Shown piece by piece: positions 15,702 through 25,032 of a DNA stretch of 51,096 bases. Made by a program: the position numbers and the translations under genes. Source of the stretch: Opitutaceae bacterium (GTDB lineage Bacteria > Verrucomicrobiota > Verrucomicrobiia > Opitutales > Opitutaceae). Under the pieces are notes generated by a model. The model was not told the DNA's origin and did not search any database. It saw only the letters and a list, made by a program, of their open reading frames with translations. Position 1 is the stretch's first letter, and each line of letters starts with the position of its first letter. The stretch covers positions 1-51,096 of the forward strand of contig JAEUHB010000149.1 of assembly GCA_016794665.1 (NCBI GenBank), given 5' to 3'.

Positions 15702-16670
15702 CTCCGCGATCACGTCCTCGAGCGGCACATCCTCGATCGTGATGTCGGCGACGGGGCCGGTGCTCAGGATCTCCTGCGAGACGGCGACGACGTTTTCGCT
15801 CGGGACGCGCAGGGTGAATTTCCCGTCGTCGCCGCGCTTGGTCTCGCCAAAGCGCGACTGCCACGATTCCGTGAACGTTCCGCCGCTCGCCGCCCCGGCC
15901 GGCAAGAACGTGATGATCTTCTTCTTCGCGCCACCCGCGTTTTCCAACCGGTCGAGCGCGCCGTCGTAGATCTTGCGGCCCTTGTGGATCACGATGACGC
16001 GCTCGCACAGTTCCTGGATGTCGGCCATGTAGTGGCTCGTGAGCAGGATCGTGACGCGATGCTTGCGGTTGTAGTCGCGGAGAAACTGCCGCACGGCGCG
16101 TTGGGACACCACGTCAAGGCCGATGGTCGGCTCGTCGAGGAACAGCACGCGCGGCCGGTGCAGGAGCGCAGCGATGAGCTCCATCTTCATCCGCTCGCCG
16201 AGCGACAGCTCCCGCACCATCACGTTTAGTTTTTCACGCACCGTCAGAAGGTCGACGAGCTCGTCAAGCGTGGCTTTGAACTGTGCCTCCGGAATCGCGT
16301 AGATGGCGCGGAGCAAGTTGAACGACTCGATCGCCGGCAGATCCCACCAGAGCTGGTTCTTCTGGCCCAGCACGAGCGCGAAGAGCCGGCGATAGGCGTT
16401 TTCGCGCTTTGTGGGATCGAAGCCCGCGACGCGCGCCGTGCCGCTGGTCGGGTAGATGAGGCCGGCGAGCATTTTCAACGTGGTGGTCTTGCCCGCGCCG
16501 TTGGGCCCGAGGAAGCCGACGAACTCGCCCTCGCCAATGGTGAACGAGATATCCTTCGCTGCGGCCGTCTCCTCAAACTCGCGGTGGAATAGCCCCGTTA
16601 CGCCGCCCCAAAAACCCGGGACCTTTTTGTAGGTGCGGAAGACGCGCGTGAGCTGGGTGACCTCGATCAT
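15681..16670 (-). CDS. ABC-2 type transporter ATP-binding protein
   Basis: 329 residues from the ATG at 16670 (M-I-E-V-T-Q-L-T); an in-frame upstream start at 16721 adds an unlikely extension. Walker A is G-P-N-G-A-G-K-T-T (about 55-63), the signature is L-S-L-G-E-R (155-160), and Walker B is V-L-F-L-D-E-P (175-181), followed by T-I-G-L-D and the switch His in T-S-H-Y. A roughly 90-residue C-terminal extension with a beta-rich regulatory look follows, as in daunorubicin/multidrug or O-antigen-type exporters. No permease gene is adjacent on either side within the window, so its membrane partner must be encoded elsewhere. It is divergent from the Gfo/Idh gene at 16752. Confidence 0.9.
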   Translation of the reverse strand: MIEVTQLTRVFRTYKKVPGFWGGVTGLFHREFEETAAAKDISFTIGEGEFVGFLGPNGAGKTTTLKMLAGLIYPTSGTARVAGFDPTKRENAYRRLFALVLGQKNQLWWDLPAIESFNLLRAIYAIPEAQFKATLDELVDLLTVREKLNVMVRELSLGERMKMELIAALLHRPRVLFLDEPTIGLDVVSQRAVRQFLRDYNRKHRVTILLTSHYMADIQELCERVIVIHKGRKIYDGALDRLENAGGAKKKIITFLPAGAASGGTFTESWQSRFGETKRGDDGKFTLRVPSENVVAVSQEILSTGPVADITIEDVPLEDVIAELFSAQA

Positions 16671-16751
16671 TAAGCCGCCGAGTGAACGGGTCTGCGCGCG
16701 GGTTGCAAAGCCAACGTGCATCGCTCATCACTGCCGCATCCCCCTCGCCCC

Positions 16752-18083
16752 ATGAAATCCAATCCGTCCTCGCGCGCGGTGGCGTCCTTCTCGCGCCGCG
16801 CGTTCCTCAAGCAGTCCCTGATCGCCGGTGTCGCGCCGCTCGTGGTGCCGGGCCGCGTGCTCGGGCGCGATGGCGGCGTGGCGCCGAGCAACCGCATCGC
16901 GCTTGGCGGCATCGGCATCGGGCCGCGCGGCAAGATGGTGCTCGAGACCATGCTTGCCGAGAAGGACGTCCACTACCGCGCGACCTGCGACGTGCAGGCG
17001 CGGCTGCGCACCGACTGGGTCAACCGCGCCGAGGAGCTTTACGGCAAGGGCGCATGCACCGCGTATCGCGATTTCCGCGAGCTGCTCGCGCGCCGCGATC
17101 TCGACGCCGTGCTGATTGCGACCGGTGATCGTTGGCACGCCGTCGCCTCGATGTATGCCGCGCGCGCGGGCAAGGATGTCTATTGCGAGAAACCCTGCGG
17201 CATCACCATCGGCCTCTGCCAGTCGCTTTCCGATACCATGCGCGCGACGGGCCGCGTGTTCCAGGCCGGCACGCAGCGGCGCAACGTGCCCAACTTCCAG
17301 TTCGCCGTGCACCTCGCGCGCAGCGGCAAGCTTGGCCGACTCCACACGCTCCACGCCTCCATCTACAAGCTGCAGGTGCTGCACGACTGGCTGCCCGCCG
17401 AGCCCGAGCCGGACCCCGAGGTGATCGACTGGAACATGTGGCTCGGCCCCGCGCCGTGGCGACCCTACAACAAGGCCTACGTCGTCGACCGCCGGTGGCG
17501 CGGCTACTACGACTTCGACTCCGGGGCGAAGCTCCACGACTGGGGCGCGCACACGGTCGATCTTTGCCAGTGGGCCGGGAATTTCGACGACACGACGCCG
17601 ACGGTCTACGAACCCGACGGCGACACCATTTACGCGCGCTACGCCAACGGCGTGAAACTCGTGATGCGCCCCACCGGCTGGATCGGCCAGCCCGCGCAGT
17701 CCAACAACGCCAACTTTGCCGTCGGCTCGACCGGCACCTGTCCCGTGCGCTTCGAGGGCGACGAGGGCTGGGTCGAGACCGGCGACAACGGCTCGATCGA
17801 GCTGCACCCGGCGTCGCTGCGCCAGGAGTGGCGCGCCTTTGTGATGCGCGGCACCGATCCCTCGCGGCACACGCGCGAATTCCTCGACTGTGTGAAGTCG
17901 CGCGGCACGCCCGCCGCCAACCACCGGGTGATGCGCCACACGCACATCGCCTGCCACGCCGCCGCCATCGCGTGGCAACTCGGCCGCAAGGCTAGGTTCG
18001 ATCCGGCGACGGAGACATTCGTGGGCGACGAATCGGCCAACCGCATGCGCACCCGCGCCGTGCGCGAACCATGGATCGCATGA
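16752..18083 (+). CDS. Tat-exported Gfo/Idh/MocA family oxidoreductase
   Basis: 443 residues from the ATG at 16752. The N-terminus has a twin-arginine signal (S-R-R-A-F-L-K at 14-20, then a hydrophobic stretch ending near G-R-V-L-G). The Rossmann fold follows, with G-G-I-G-I-G-P-R-G. The catalytic E-K-P is present in Y-C-E-K-P-C-G. The C-terminal substrate domain has D-S-G-A-K-L-H-D-W-G-A-H. Such exported, NAD(P)-loaded oxidoreductases are frequent in Planctomycetes and Verrucomicrobia and act on sugars or sugar derivatives in the periplasm; the substrate is unknown. Its stop overlaps the next gene's ATG, forming an operon with the HEAT-repeat protein. Confidence 0.9.
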   Translation: MKSNPSSRAVASFSRRAFLKQSLIAGVAPLVVPGRVLGRDGGVAPSNRIALGGIGIGPRGKMVLETMLAEKDVHYRATCDVQARLRTDWVNRAEELYGKGACTAYRDFRELLARRDLDAVLIATGDRWHAVASMYAARAGKDVYCEKPCGITIGLCQSLSDTMRATGRVFQAGTQRRNVPNFQFAVHLARSGKLGRLHTLHASIYKLQVLHDWLPAEPEPDPEVIDWNMWLGPAPWRPYNKAYVVDRRWRGYYDFDSGAKLHDWGAHTVDLCQWAGNFDDTTPTVYEPDGDTIYARYANGVKLVMRPTGWIGQPAQSNNANFAVGSTGTCPVRFEGDEGWVETGDNGSIELHPASLRQEWRAFVMRGTDPSRHTREFLDCVKSRGTPAANHRVMRHTHIACHAAAIAWQLGRKARFDPATETFVGDESANRMRTRAVREPWIA

Positions 18084-20050
18084 AGATGAAATTGAAATTC
18101 GTCGCGGGCCTCGTCCTCCCGGCGATCGCGGCATTTTCCGCCGGCGATCCGGGCAAGACCCGGGAACTCCTCGCCCGGCTTCAACCCGCCTCGCCCCTCG
18201 CCGAACGCGCGCGCGCCTGCCAGCAGCTCGCCATCGTCGGCACGCCCGAGGCAGTGCCCGCGCTGGCGGTGCTGCTCGCCGACACCCAGCTGGGCCACTA
18301 CGCGCGCGAGGCGCTCGAGGCGATGGCGTTGCCCGAGGCCGACGCGGCTTTGCGCGCCGCTCTGGGCCGGCTGCAAGGCGCGCAACTCGTCGGCGCAATC
18401 AATTCGCTCGGTGTGCGCGGCGACGCCGCGGCGGTGCCGGCGTTGGTGAAGTTGGCCGACGGTGCTGATGCGAATTCGGCGGCCGCGGCGCTCGTCGGCC
18501 TCGCTCGCATCGGCGCGCCCGCGGCGATCGCAAAGGTGGAGGGCGCGCTTGCTGGTTCCCGGAGGGAGGCTGCGGCCGAGGCGGCGATTGTCGCCGCGGA
18601 CCGGCTGCTGGCGCGCGGGCAACCCGCTGATGCGGCCAAGCTCTTCGACGCCGTGCGTGCGAGCGGGATTCCCGGCCAGTCGCGCCTGTCCGCAGTCCGC
18701 GGCGCCATCCTCGCCCGTGGTGCAGCGGGTGTGCCGTTGCTGCTGGAAAACCTCCGGTCGGCTGAGATCGCTTCCCGCGATCTGGCGTTGCGCACGATGC
18801 GTGAGCTCCCCGGTGCAGGCGTCACCGCAGCGCTCGTGACGGAACTGCCGCGCTTCAGCCCGGGGCTGCAGCCGCTGGTGCTCGCCGCGCTCGTCGAGCG
18901 CGGGGGTGAGGGTGTGCTTGGCGCCGTCGAGGATCAGGCGGCGTCAGCGGATCCTGCGGTGCGGCTTGCGGCGCTCGATGCGCTCGGGCGAATCGGTGGG
19001 CCGTCGAGCTTGCCGCCGCTGCTGCGCGCGCTCGGCGAGGAAGGCGAAGCGGCTGCGTCGGCCCGACGCAGCCTTGTGCAACTGCCCGCGCCCGGCACCG
19101 ATGCCGCGTTGCTCCGTGCGCTCGCCTCCGCGGGCACCGACACCCAGCTCAAGCTCATCGGCGTGCTCGGCGACCGCGGCGCCGTCGGGGCCGCTCCTGC
19201 CTTGCTTCGGCTCGCCCGCGATCCGCGGGTCGAGATCAGCCGCGCCGCGCTGCGGGCGCTGGCCGGCGCTGCCGCGCCGGGCGACCTGCCTGAACTCATC
19301 CGGCTAGCGGTTTCGCTGCGAGACGATGCCGCGCGCACGCTCGCTGACCGTGCGATTCACGGCGCCGCCATGAAAATCCTCGAGCCCGAGCAGCGCGTGG
19401 AGCCGCTGCTCGCGGCTCTGCGGCAGTCGTCCGGGCCGGCGGAACGCGCCGCCCTGATGCGGCCGCTCGGCGCCGTAGTCCGCGCTCTGGGAGGCAGCGC
19501 GCCCGCGCTCGAAGCGGTGAGAGTCGCGGCAATTTCGGCGGAAAACGCCGAACGCGAGGCGGCCGTGCGCTGCCTCGCCGATTGGCCGGACGCCGCGCCG
19601 GCCTCCGATTTGATCGCGCTCGCCCGCGGAAACGCGGAGCCGTTGCGTGGCGTGGCTTTCGCCGGTGCGGTGAGGCTGGCGGCCAACGTCGCCGCCGGCC
19701 GCGACAAGACGTCCGTCGACGCGCTCCATCTCCTCACGCAGGCCAACGCCCTCGTCGCCAGCGACGCGGAGCGCATGATGGTCGTCTCGGCGCTCGGCCA
19801 CGTGCGGCGCATCGAGGCGCTGCGCCTGCTGGAGCCGTATCTTCAGCTCGACGCCGTGAAGACCGAGGCCGCGCTCGCGGTGGTGCAGATCGCGCCGGCC
19901 TTGCTCGGCGGCGCCAACGCGGCGGCGGCGCGGAGCACGCTCGAAAAGATCGCCGCCAGCGAGCGCGACGCGGGTGTGCGGGCGCGGGCGGCGGAGTTGT
20001 TGAGGAGTGGCGCACAGACAAAGAAGGCGAAGAAAGCCAAGGCGGAGTAA
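18080..20050 (+). CDS. Secreted HEAT-repeat protein
   Basis: 656 residues from the ATG at 18080, chosen because it overlaps the previous stop as ATGA; starts at 18071 and 18086 are possible. The signal peptide is MKMKLKFVAGLVLPAIAAFSA. Almost the whole mature protein is made of about 15-18 HEAT-like helical pairs of roughly 30 residues. They are rich in Ala, Leu, Arg and Asp, with recurrent D-x-A-V-R-L-A-A-L-D-A-L-G and V-P-A-L-x-x-L patterns. No enzyme domain or heme motif is present, unlike the HEAT regions inside the cytochrome fusions further along. The tail is Lys-rich (K-K-A-K-K-A-K-A). It is probably a periplasmic scaffold for the Gfo/Idh enzyme encoded just before it. Confidence 0.85.
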   Translation: MKMKLKFVAGLVLPAIAAFSAGDPGKTRELLARLQPASPLAERARACQQLAIVGTPEAVPALAVLLADTQLGHYAREALEAMALPEADAALRAALGRLQGAQLVGAINSLGVRGDAAAVPALVKLADGADANSAAAALVGLARIGAPAAIAKVEGALAGSRREAAAEAAIVAADRLLARGQPADAAKLFDAVRASGIPGQSRLSAVRGAILARGAAGVPLLLENLRSAEIASRDLALRTMRELPGAGVTAALVTELPRFSPGLQPLVLAALVERGGEGVLGAVEDQAASADPAVRLAALDALGRIGGPSSLPPLLRALGEEGEAAASARRSLVQLPAPGTDAALLRALASAGTDTQLKLIGVLGDRGAVGAAPALLRLARDPRVEISRAALRALAGAAAPGDLPELIRLAVSLRDDAARTLADRAIHGAAMKILEPEQRVEPLLAALRQSSGPAERAALMRPLGAVVRALGGSAPALEAVRVAAISAENAEREAAVRCLADWPDAAPASDLIALARGNAEPLRGVAFAGAVRLAANVAAGRDKTSVDALHLLTQANALVASDAERMMVVSALGHVRRIEALRLLEPYLQLDAVKTEAALAVVQIAPALLGGANAAAARSTLEKIAASERDAGVRARAAELLRSGAQTKKAKKAKAE

Positions 20051-20083
20051 TCTCCACTCCGGGACGTGCGAGCGCCCCTCCCA

Positions 20084-20731
20084 ATGACCAGGACCACGAA
20101 CAACTACATCCGTGTGATTTTGCTCGTCATGGCGTTTGCCGCGACTTTGCAGGCCGCGCCTGCGGCGCCGGCGCGTGCGGGTGTGACACGCGACTACCGC
20201 GATTTCAAGGTGCTGAAATCCTACACTGCGAACGACGGCGGCTACCTCTTCCGCGCATTTGTCATCGATTGGCAAGGAACGGAAGTGGTCGCGCGGGATG
20301 CGAGTTCGCTAATCACCGAGGCGCGCAGCGACGGCACGATCAACGTGCTGGTGTCGGCGGGAGCCGCACGGCCCGGCGACACCCGCGCGGGCATTCTTTT
20401 TCTTGCGCGGCCGGAGAAGAAACCGCCGCTCACACGTGAACAAGTTGCCGCTAGGAATGCCGAAGTCGGCCCGCTGGAGCAGCCGCGGCTATTTGAAGCG
20501 AGGGTGCAGAAGGTCTACGCGTTTCTGGATGCCAGCTTTGCTTTTCGCGCCTATGAGGTGGAGTGGCAGGGGCAGGACGTGGTCGTGTTCGATCCTCTCG
20601 TGAGGACGAGGCACGAGGTTGGCGACGTGATCAAAATTTCCGTCGGGCGACGACCGCCGCACGACGCCAAGCAGCCACATGGGATGTTGACGTTTGAACT
20701 AGCCTGGGCCCCGCCGTTGCGACGGAAGTGA
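20084..20731 (+). CDS. Secreted protein of two tandem copies of an unknown module
   Basis: 215 residues from the ATG at 20084, 33 bp after the HEAT gene, so probably the same operon. It has a signal peptide (I-R-V-I-L-L-V-M-A-F-A-A-T-L-Q-A). The mature protein is an internal duplication. One half has F-K-V-L-K-S-Y, F-R-A-F-V-I-D-W-Q-G-T-E-V-V-A and ends A-G-I-L-F-L. The other has A-R-V-Q-K-V-Y, F-R-A-Y-E-V-E-W-Q-G-Q-D-V-V-V and ends G-M-L-T-F-E-L. The halves are joined by a linker rich in Pro, Lys and Arg. No known family was recognised; the pattern suggests two small beta domains. Confidence 0.75.
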   Translation: MTRTTNNYIRVILLVMAFAATLQAAPAAPARAGVTRDYRDFKVLKSYTANDGGYLFRAFVIDWQGTEVVARDASSLITEARSDGTINVLVSAGAARPGDTRAGILFLARPEKKPPLTREQVAARNAEVGPLEQPRLFEARVQKVYAFLDASFAFRAYEVEWQGQDVVVFDPLVRTRHEVGDVIKISVGRRPPHDAKQPHGMLTFELAWAPPLRRK

Positions 20732-20777
20732 AAGTTTGGTTGCTGGAGGTGCGGCACCAACGCTGTGTGGCGAGTGG

Positions 20778-20801
20778 AAAAAAGGCCGTCCGTGGACGGC
20801 C
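20778..20801 (-). terminator. Rho-independent terminator of the minus-strand catabolic operon
   Basis: GGCCGTCC (20784-20791) and GGACGGCC (20794-20801) form a perfect 8-bp GC-rich stem. On the minus strand the stem is followed by six T (20783-20778). It lies 48 bp beyond the stop of the Gfo/Idh gene at 20849, the last gene of that operon. On the plus strand there is no T-run, so it would be only a weak stop for the gene ending at 20731. Confidence 0.88.
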
Positions 20802-20848
20802 CAATTCAGGAGATCGAGGCGAGACGCCTAGTCCGCGACTACGGCGAC

Positions 20849-21976
20849 TCAACCCTGCGTGAACGCCGGAAGCTTCACGATCTTGCCGCCCGCGAGGGCG
20901 GACTCGTGGGCGCAGAGGCCGACGCACGTCCAGTTGGCGGACTTCACGGCGTTGGGCATCGGGTCGCGGTCCTCGACCAGCGCGCGGAGGAACTCGTGCG
21001 CGAGGTGCGGATGCGAGCCGCCGTGGCCGGCGCCTTGCGTGAAGCTGAGGTGCGTCTTCTTGCCGAGATCGTAGACACCCTTGGTCGTGAACTTCTGGAT
21101 GCCCTTCGGCAGACGCTTGGCGTAGTCGGGCACCTGGATTTTTTTCGGGATCTTGGGCTCGGCGAGCTTGGCGGTGTGCAGCACGTGCGGCTCGTGCTCA
21201 ATGAGCGTCCACTCGAAGGATTTTTTCGAGCCGTAGACGTCGATGCTCTCGCGGTATTGGCGGGCGACATCGAAGAGCGAGCGGATGATGCGCGCGGTGA
21301 GATCGGAGTCCTTGAACTTGATGTGCGCGGTCTCGACGGCGAAGGGCGAGCCGTAGTGCTTGATGAGCTCCTTGCGAATCGTGCCGGAGCCGAAGCAGGA
21401 GACGTATTCCGCGGTGGCGTCGGTGAGCGCGAGCATGGGGCCGACGCAATGCGTGGCATACCACATCGGCGGGAGGCCGGGCCAGTAGTTGGGCCAGCCG
21501 TCCATGTCCTGCTGGTGGCTCGCCTGGAGAAACTGGATTTTGCCCAGCTCGCCGCGGTCGTAGAGTTCCTTGATGTAGAGATATTCGCGCGCGTAGACGA
21601 CCGTCTCCATCATCATGTATTTGAGGCCGGTCTGCTTCGTGAGATCGACGATGCGTTTGCAGTCGGCGATGGAGGTGGCCATCGGGACGGTGCAGGCGAC
21701 GTGCTTGCCGGCCTTGAGCGCGGCGATGGACTGGCGCGCGTGATCGGGGATCGGGGTGTTGATGTGGACGGCGTCGATCTCGGGATCGCGAAGCAGCTCA
21801 TCGTAATCGGTATAGCCCTTGGGAATGCCGAAGGCGTCCTGGATGGCCTTCAGCTTCTTCGGATCGCGCTGGCAGACGGCGACGAGGTTGGCGTTGGGAT
21901 GGTTCTGGAAGATCGGGATGAACTCGGCGCCGAAACCAAGGCCGATGATGGCAATGTTGATTTTCTTTTCAGACAT
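20849..21976 (-). CDS. Gfo/Idh/MocA family oxidoreductase with altered E-K-P motif
   Basis: 375 residues, without a signal peptide, so cytoplasmic. The N-terminal Rossmann fold has I-I-G-L-G-F-G-A and the Q-R-D-P-K-K-L segment. The usual E-K-P that supplies the catalytic Lys is replaced by T96-V97-P98 (A-C-T-V-P-M-A). The C-terminal domain contains W-Y-A-T-H-C-V-G-P and a G-H-G-G-S-H-P-H-L metal-like cluster near residue 340. It is the last gene of the five-gene operon (46 bp after the previous stop) and precedes the strong terminator. It probably handles an intermediate made from the imported substrate; the altered motif suggests chemistry different from simple dehydrogenation. Confidence 0.88.
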   Translation of the reverse strand: MSEKKINIAIIGLGFGAEFIPIFQNHPNANLVAVCQRDPKKLKAIQDAFGIPKGYTDYDELLRDPEIDAVHINTPIPDHARQSIAALKAGKHVACTVPMATSIADCKRIVDLTKQTGLKYMMMETVVYAREYLYIKELYDRGELGKIQFLQASHQQDMDGWPNYWPGLPPMWYATHCVGPMLALTDATAEYVSCFGSGTIRKELIKHYGSPFAVETAHIKFKDSDLTARIIRSLFDVARQYRESIDVYGSKKSFEWTLIEHEPHVLHTAKLAEPKIPKKIQVPDYAKRLPKGIQKFTTKGVYDLGKKTHLSFTQGAGHGGSHPHLAHEFLRALVEDRDPMPNAVKSANWTCVGLCAHESALAGGKIVKLPAFTQG

Positions 21977-22022
21977 GGAAGGAGGGTGATAGGTTACGGG
22001 TGATGGGTGAGGAGCAATCGGG

Positions 22023-24938
22023 TTATCTTAGGGTTTGGAGGTAGGCCTCGATGTCGGAGATTTCCTGCGGGCTGAAGATGTCGGCCATCGGGGGCATCGG
22101 GGAGACTTTGCCGAAGTGTTCGAAGCCTTTGGCGATGACTTTGCTCGGCTCGAGCAGGCTCTCGCGAATATAGGCGGCGGTGGATCGTGTCGCTATGCCG
22201 TCCAGCGCGGGTCCGACGGTGCTGCCCGCGCCTTTGACGGCGTGGCAGAGGACACAGGCGGCGGGATGCTTGGTGAAGAGCTGTTCGCCACGCTGCGCGT
22301 TCCCGGGTTGAAGCTGCGTGCCTTCGTCCGCGAGCACGAGCTCCACGAGGCGCACATCGTCGAAGAAAGACTCGCCGCGCGCGACGTGCAGGACGTTGAC
22401 GCTCGCGGTGGTGTTTGTGCCGCTGTTGAACTCGACCTCGACCTGCGTCCAGTCGGCGTCACGGCGGACGATGTCGGTCTCGGCGCGGATGTTGTGCACA
22501 TTGAAACTCGCGCGGCCAAAGATGCCGCGCGTGCGGATCCAGCCGGCGAGGCGGTATTGGGTGTTGGGCTTCACCGGCACGTCGGCGTGGAAGCTTGTGT
22601 CGGCCATGCCGGTGGTGCTGACGCGGAGGGCGAATTTTCCGCCGTGAAACTCGCGCTCGGTGCCGGCCATCGACCACGCGGCGGTGGTGTTGGCCTCGCG
22701 GTCGCCGTAGTCGCGCCGTTTCCAGCCGACCGGGAGGTTGTTGGCGCCGATGTCCTCAAATCCCGGATTCGGGAGGAGGTTCGGACCCTCGCGGTAGAGC
22801 CCGGCGCCGTGGACGCGCCCGAGGATGCGGCTGGCCTCGCGGAGCCACTCGTCCTGCTGGTTGGCGGGGTTGCGCACAAGGCGCGAGACCACGCTCTTGA
22901 TCTGCGGGGTGGTGGGAAATTCGCCCAGCTTGGTGAACGCGGCGAGGCGCGTGAGCGGGTCGGCGTCGCTCATCACGGCCGAGGCAAAGAAGAGCGCGAC
23001 ACCCGCGGCATCGCGGCCGAGGGCGCGGGTGGCGTTGCGGCGCACGGCGGCGTCGGCGTGCGTGAGCGCGGCTCGGTGCGTGGCCTCGTCGAGCTGGCCG
23101 AGCCCGTGCAGCGACCAGAGCGCGTGCAGCGCGGTGAGCGGGGCGGGGGCGGTGACGAGTTTTTTCAGTGCGGGCGCGGCGTCGGTGCGCTTGCCCTCGA
23201 CGAGCAGGCGCTGCGCGGTGAGGCGCCAGAATTGCGTGCCGTCGCCGAGCGCGGCGACGAGCTGGGCGGTCGTCGCGCCCTTGAGCGACTTGATGGGCGC
23301 GGGCTTCGCCTGATCCCAGACGACGCGGTAGACGCGGCCGCGGGCGTGGTCGCGGAGGGGATTCTCGTGCGCGCCGCCGACGCCGGTCTTCGAGTCGTAG
23401 CCGCCGCGGGAGACGCTTGGCGTGGGGTTGTGCTGGATGATGTAGTTCTGCCAATCGGCGAACCACACCGCGCCGTCGGGGCCGACCTCGGCGAAGATGG
23501 GCGACATCCACTCGTCGCTGCTGGCGACGAGGTTGAAGCCGTCGTGCGCGGCGTAGCCCGCGCCGTCGCGCTGCACGTCGAAGAGCGCGATGTTTTTCAT
23601 CGTGGGCTCGCAGATCATCGCCTTGCCCTGAAGGCGCGCCGGGAGGTTCGGCGATTGGATGAACGCGCTGCCGGCGGCGGCGGTGTAGCCGCCCATGACG
23701 TCGACCTGGCGGAAGTTCGGCGTGATGGTGTGCGTCTTGTCCTCGGTGTTGATGCGCTTGGCGGTCATCGCGCGCGTGCCGCGCGGCACGATGGTCGCGG
23801 GGATGCCGCCGAAGAAGATGGGTGCGTTGTTGGCCGTGCCGCCGAACTGGTCCCCCCATTGGTTGGCGCTGTGGCCCCAGGTGTTGTTCGTGAACTGGTG
23901 GAGGAACTGGAGCGCGGAGCCGTCGGCCTTGAAGCGATAGGTGCCCTGCGCAAAGCGCATCTCCTCGCCGCCGATCGTGCCACGGAAGCCGGAGTAGCCG
24001 ACGGCGCCATAGAGCCAGTTGTCGTGGCCGTAGTGGAGGTTGTTGGCCTGCGCGTGCGTGTCGTTGATGCCCCAGCCCGTCATGATCTCGCGGCGCTCAT
24101 CAGCCTTGTCGTCGCCATTCGTATCGCGGAGGAAGAGGAAACGCGGCGACTGCGCGACGACGATGCCGCCGTTGGCAAAGGTGAAGCCGGTCGGGATGTT
24201 CAGCTTTTCGGCAAAGACGGTGAACTTGTCCGCGCGGCCGTCGCCGTCGGTGTCCTCGCAGATTTTGATCGAATCGTTGCCCATGCCGTCGGGCTTCACG
24301 TCGTGCGGGTAGTCGCGCGATTCGGCGACCCAGAGGCGGCCGCGTTCGTCCCACGCGAGGAACATCGGCTTGGCGATGTCGGGCTCGGCCGCGAAGAGCT
24401 GCAGCTTCAGATCCGGGGCGACTTGGGTGCGCTCCATGCTGCCCTTGACGGAGAACGGGTGCTGAAACGTGACGGGCTGCGCGCGCTTCTCGTAGTTCGC
24501 GATCGTGGGGCGCGGCTCGCGCTGCTCGGGGTCGCGCTGGGCGAGAAACTTCTCCCACGCGGCCGTGCGCGCCGGACCGGCGGCAGCGAGGAGCTTCTGT
24601 TTGGCCGCCGCCGCGAATCCCGCGGCCGCCGGGTCGCCGAGGGCGGAGGCGTCGAGGCGGCGCGCCGAGGGCACGGTGGTGAGCGCGGTGAACTTGGCCG
24701 CGGCGTCCGCCGGTGCGTCGAGCACGACGACGTCGAATTTTGCGACGAAGCCTGGGGTGGCCGCTACGGGATCCGCGACGTAGTCGAGCCAGATGGCGTC
24801 GCGGCCAAGGTCGCGCATGAGGGCATGGGCGGCCATGCGCGGCCCGCGGTCGGGCGTGCCCAGATAGAGCACGCGAATGGGCTGCGCCGCGCAGGGGAGC
24901 GCGAGCAGAAGGAGGACGGCGAATCGGTGAAGGGGCAT
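22023..24938 (-). CDS. Secreted ThuA-like/PVC-type membrane-bound dehydrogenase with cytochrome c
   Basis: 971 residues with a signal peptide (F-A-V-L-L-L-L-A-L-P-C-A-A-Q). Domains in order: a short ThuA-like region (about 20-150); a PVC-type dehydrogenase beta-propeller (about 170-560) with W-D-E-R-G-R-L-W-V-A-E-S-R-D-Y and D-T-D-G-D-G-R-A-D; HEAT-like repeats (about 580-715); a carbohydrate-binding-like jelly roll (about 720-860) opening N-L-L-P-N-P-G-F-E; and a cytochrome c domain with C895-x-x-C898-H899 and a Met-rich segment before the last helix. This is the periplasmic heme-binding architecture typical of Planctomycetes/Verrucomicrobia, thought to oxidise sugars or glycans. It is operonic with the PmoA-like fusion upstream and the Gfo/Idh gene downstream. 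Confidence 0.9.
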   Translation of the reverse strand: MPLHRFAVLLLLALPCAAQPIRVLYLGTPDRGPRMAAHALMRDLGRDAIWLDYVADPVAATPGFVAKFDVVVLDAPADAAAKFTALTTVPSARRLDASALGDPAAAGFAAAAKQKLLAAAGPARTAAWEKFLAQRDPEQREPRPTIANYEKRAQPVTFQHPFSVKGSMERTQVAPDLKLQLFAAEPDIAKPMFLAWDERGRLWVAESRDYPHDVKPDGMGNDSIKICEDTDGDGRADKFTVFAEKLNIPTGFTFANGGIVVAQSPRFLFLRDTNGDDKADERREIMTGWGINDTHAQANNLHYGHDNWLYGAVGYSGFRGTIGGEEMRFAQGTYRFKADGSALQFLHQFTNNTWGHSANQWGDQFGGTANNAPIFFGGIPATIVPRGTRAMTAKRINTEDKTHTITPNFRQVDVMGGYTAAAGSAFIQSPNLPARLQGKAMICEPTMKNIALFDVQRDGAGYAAHDGFNLVASSDEWMSPIFAEVGPDGAVWFADWQNYIIQHNPTPSVSRGGYDSKTGVGGAHENPLRDHARGRVYRVVWDQAKPAPIKSLKGATTAQLVAALGDGTQFWRLTAQRLLVEGKRTDAAPALKKLVTAPAPLTALHALWSLHGLGQLDEATHRAALTHADAAVRRNATRALGRDAAGVALFFASAVMSDADPLTRLAAFTKLGEFPTTPQIKSVVSRLVRNPANQQDEWLREASRILGRVHGAGLYREGPNLLPNPGFEDIGANNLPVGWKRRDYGDREANTTAAWSMAGTEREFHGGKFALRVSTTGMADTSFHADVPVKPNTQYRLAGWIRTRGIFGRASFNVHNIRAETDIVRRDADWTQVEVEFNSGTNTTASVNVLHVARGESFFDDVRLVELVLADEGTQLQPGNAQRGEQLFTKHPAACVLCHAVKGAGSTVGPALDGIATRSTAAYIRESLLEPSKVIAKGFEHFGKVSPMPPMADIFSPQEISDIEAYLQTLR

Positions 24939-25032
24939 AGGTGATGGAGAACGAAACTTTGGTGGCAGAGAAAGGGGCGCGCGTGCCGGTGAGTCAGAAA
25001 TCAGGACGGCCAGCGGTCATGCGGCGTTGCGA

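Noticed and set aside
22035..24944. Very long open frame antisense to the ThuA-like/cytochrome gene
   Set aside because: It mirrors the gene on the other strand, has no recognisable domain, and long antisense frames are common at this GC content. The same applies to frames at 7006-8574, 9264-11066, 20765-22003, 26284-28125, 40435-41853 and 44724-46742.
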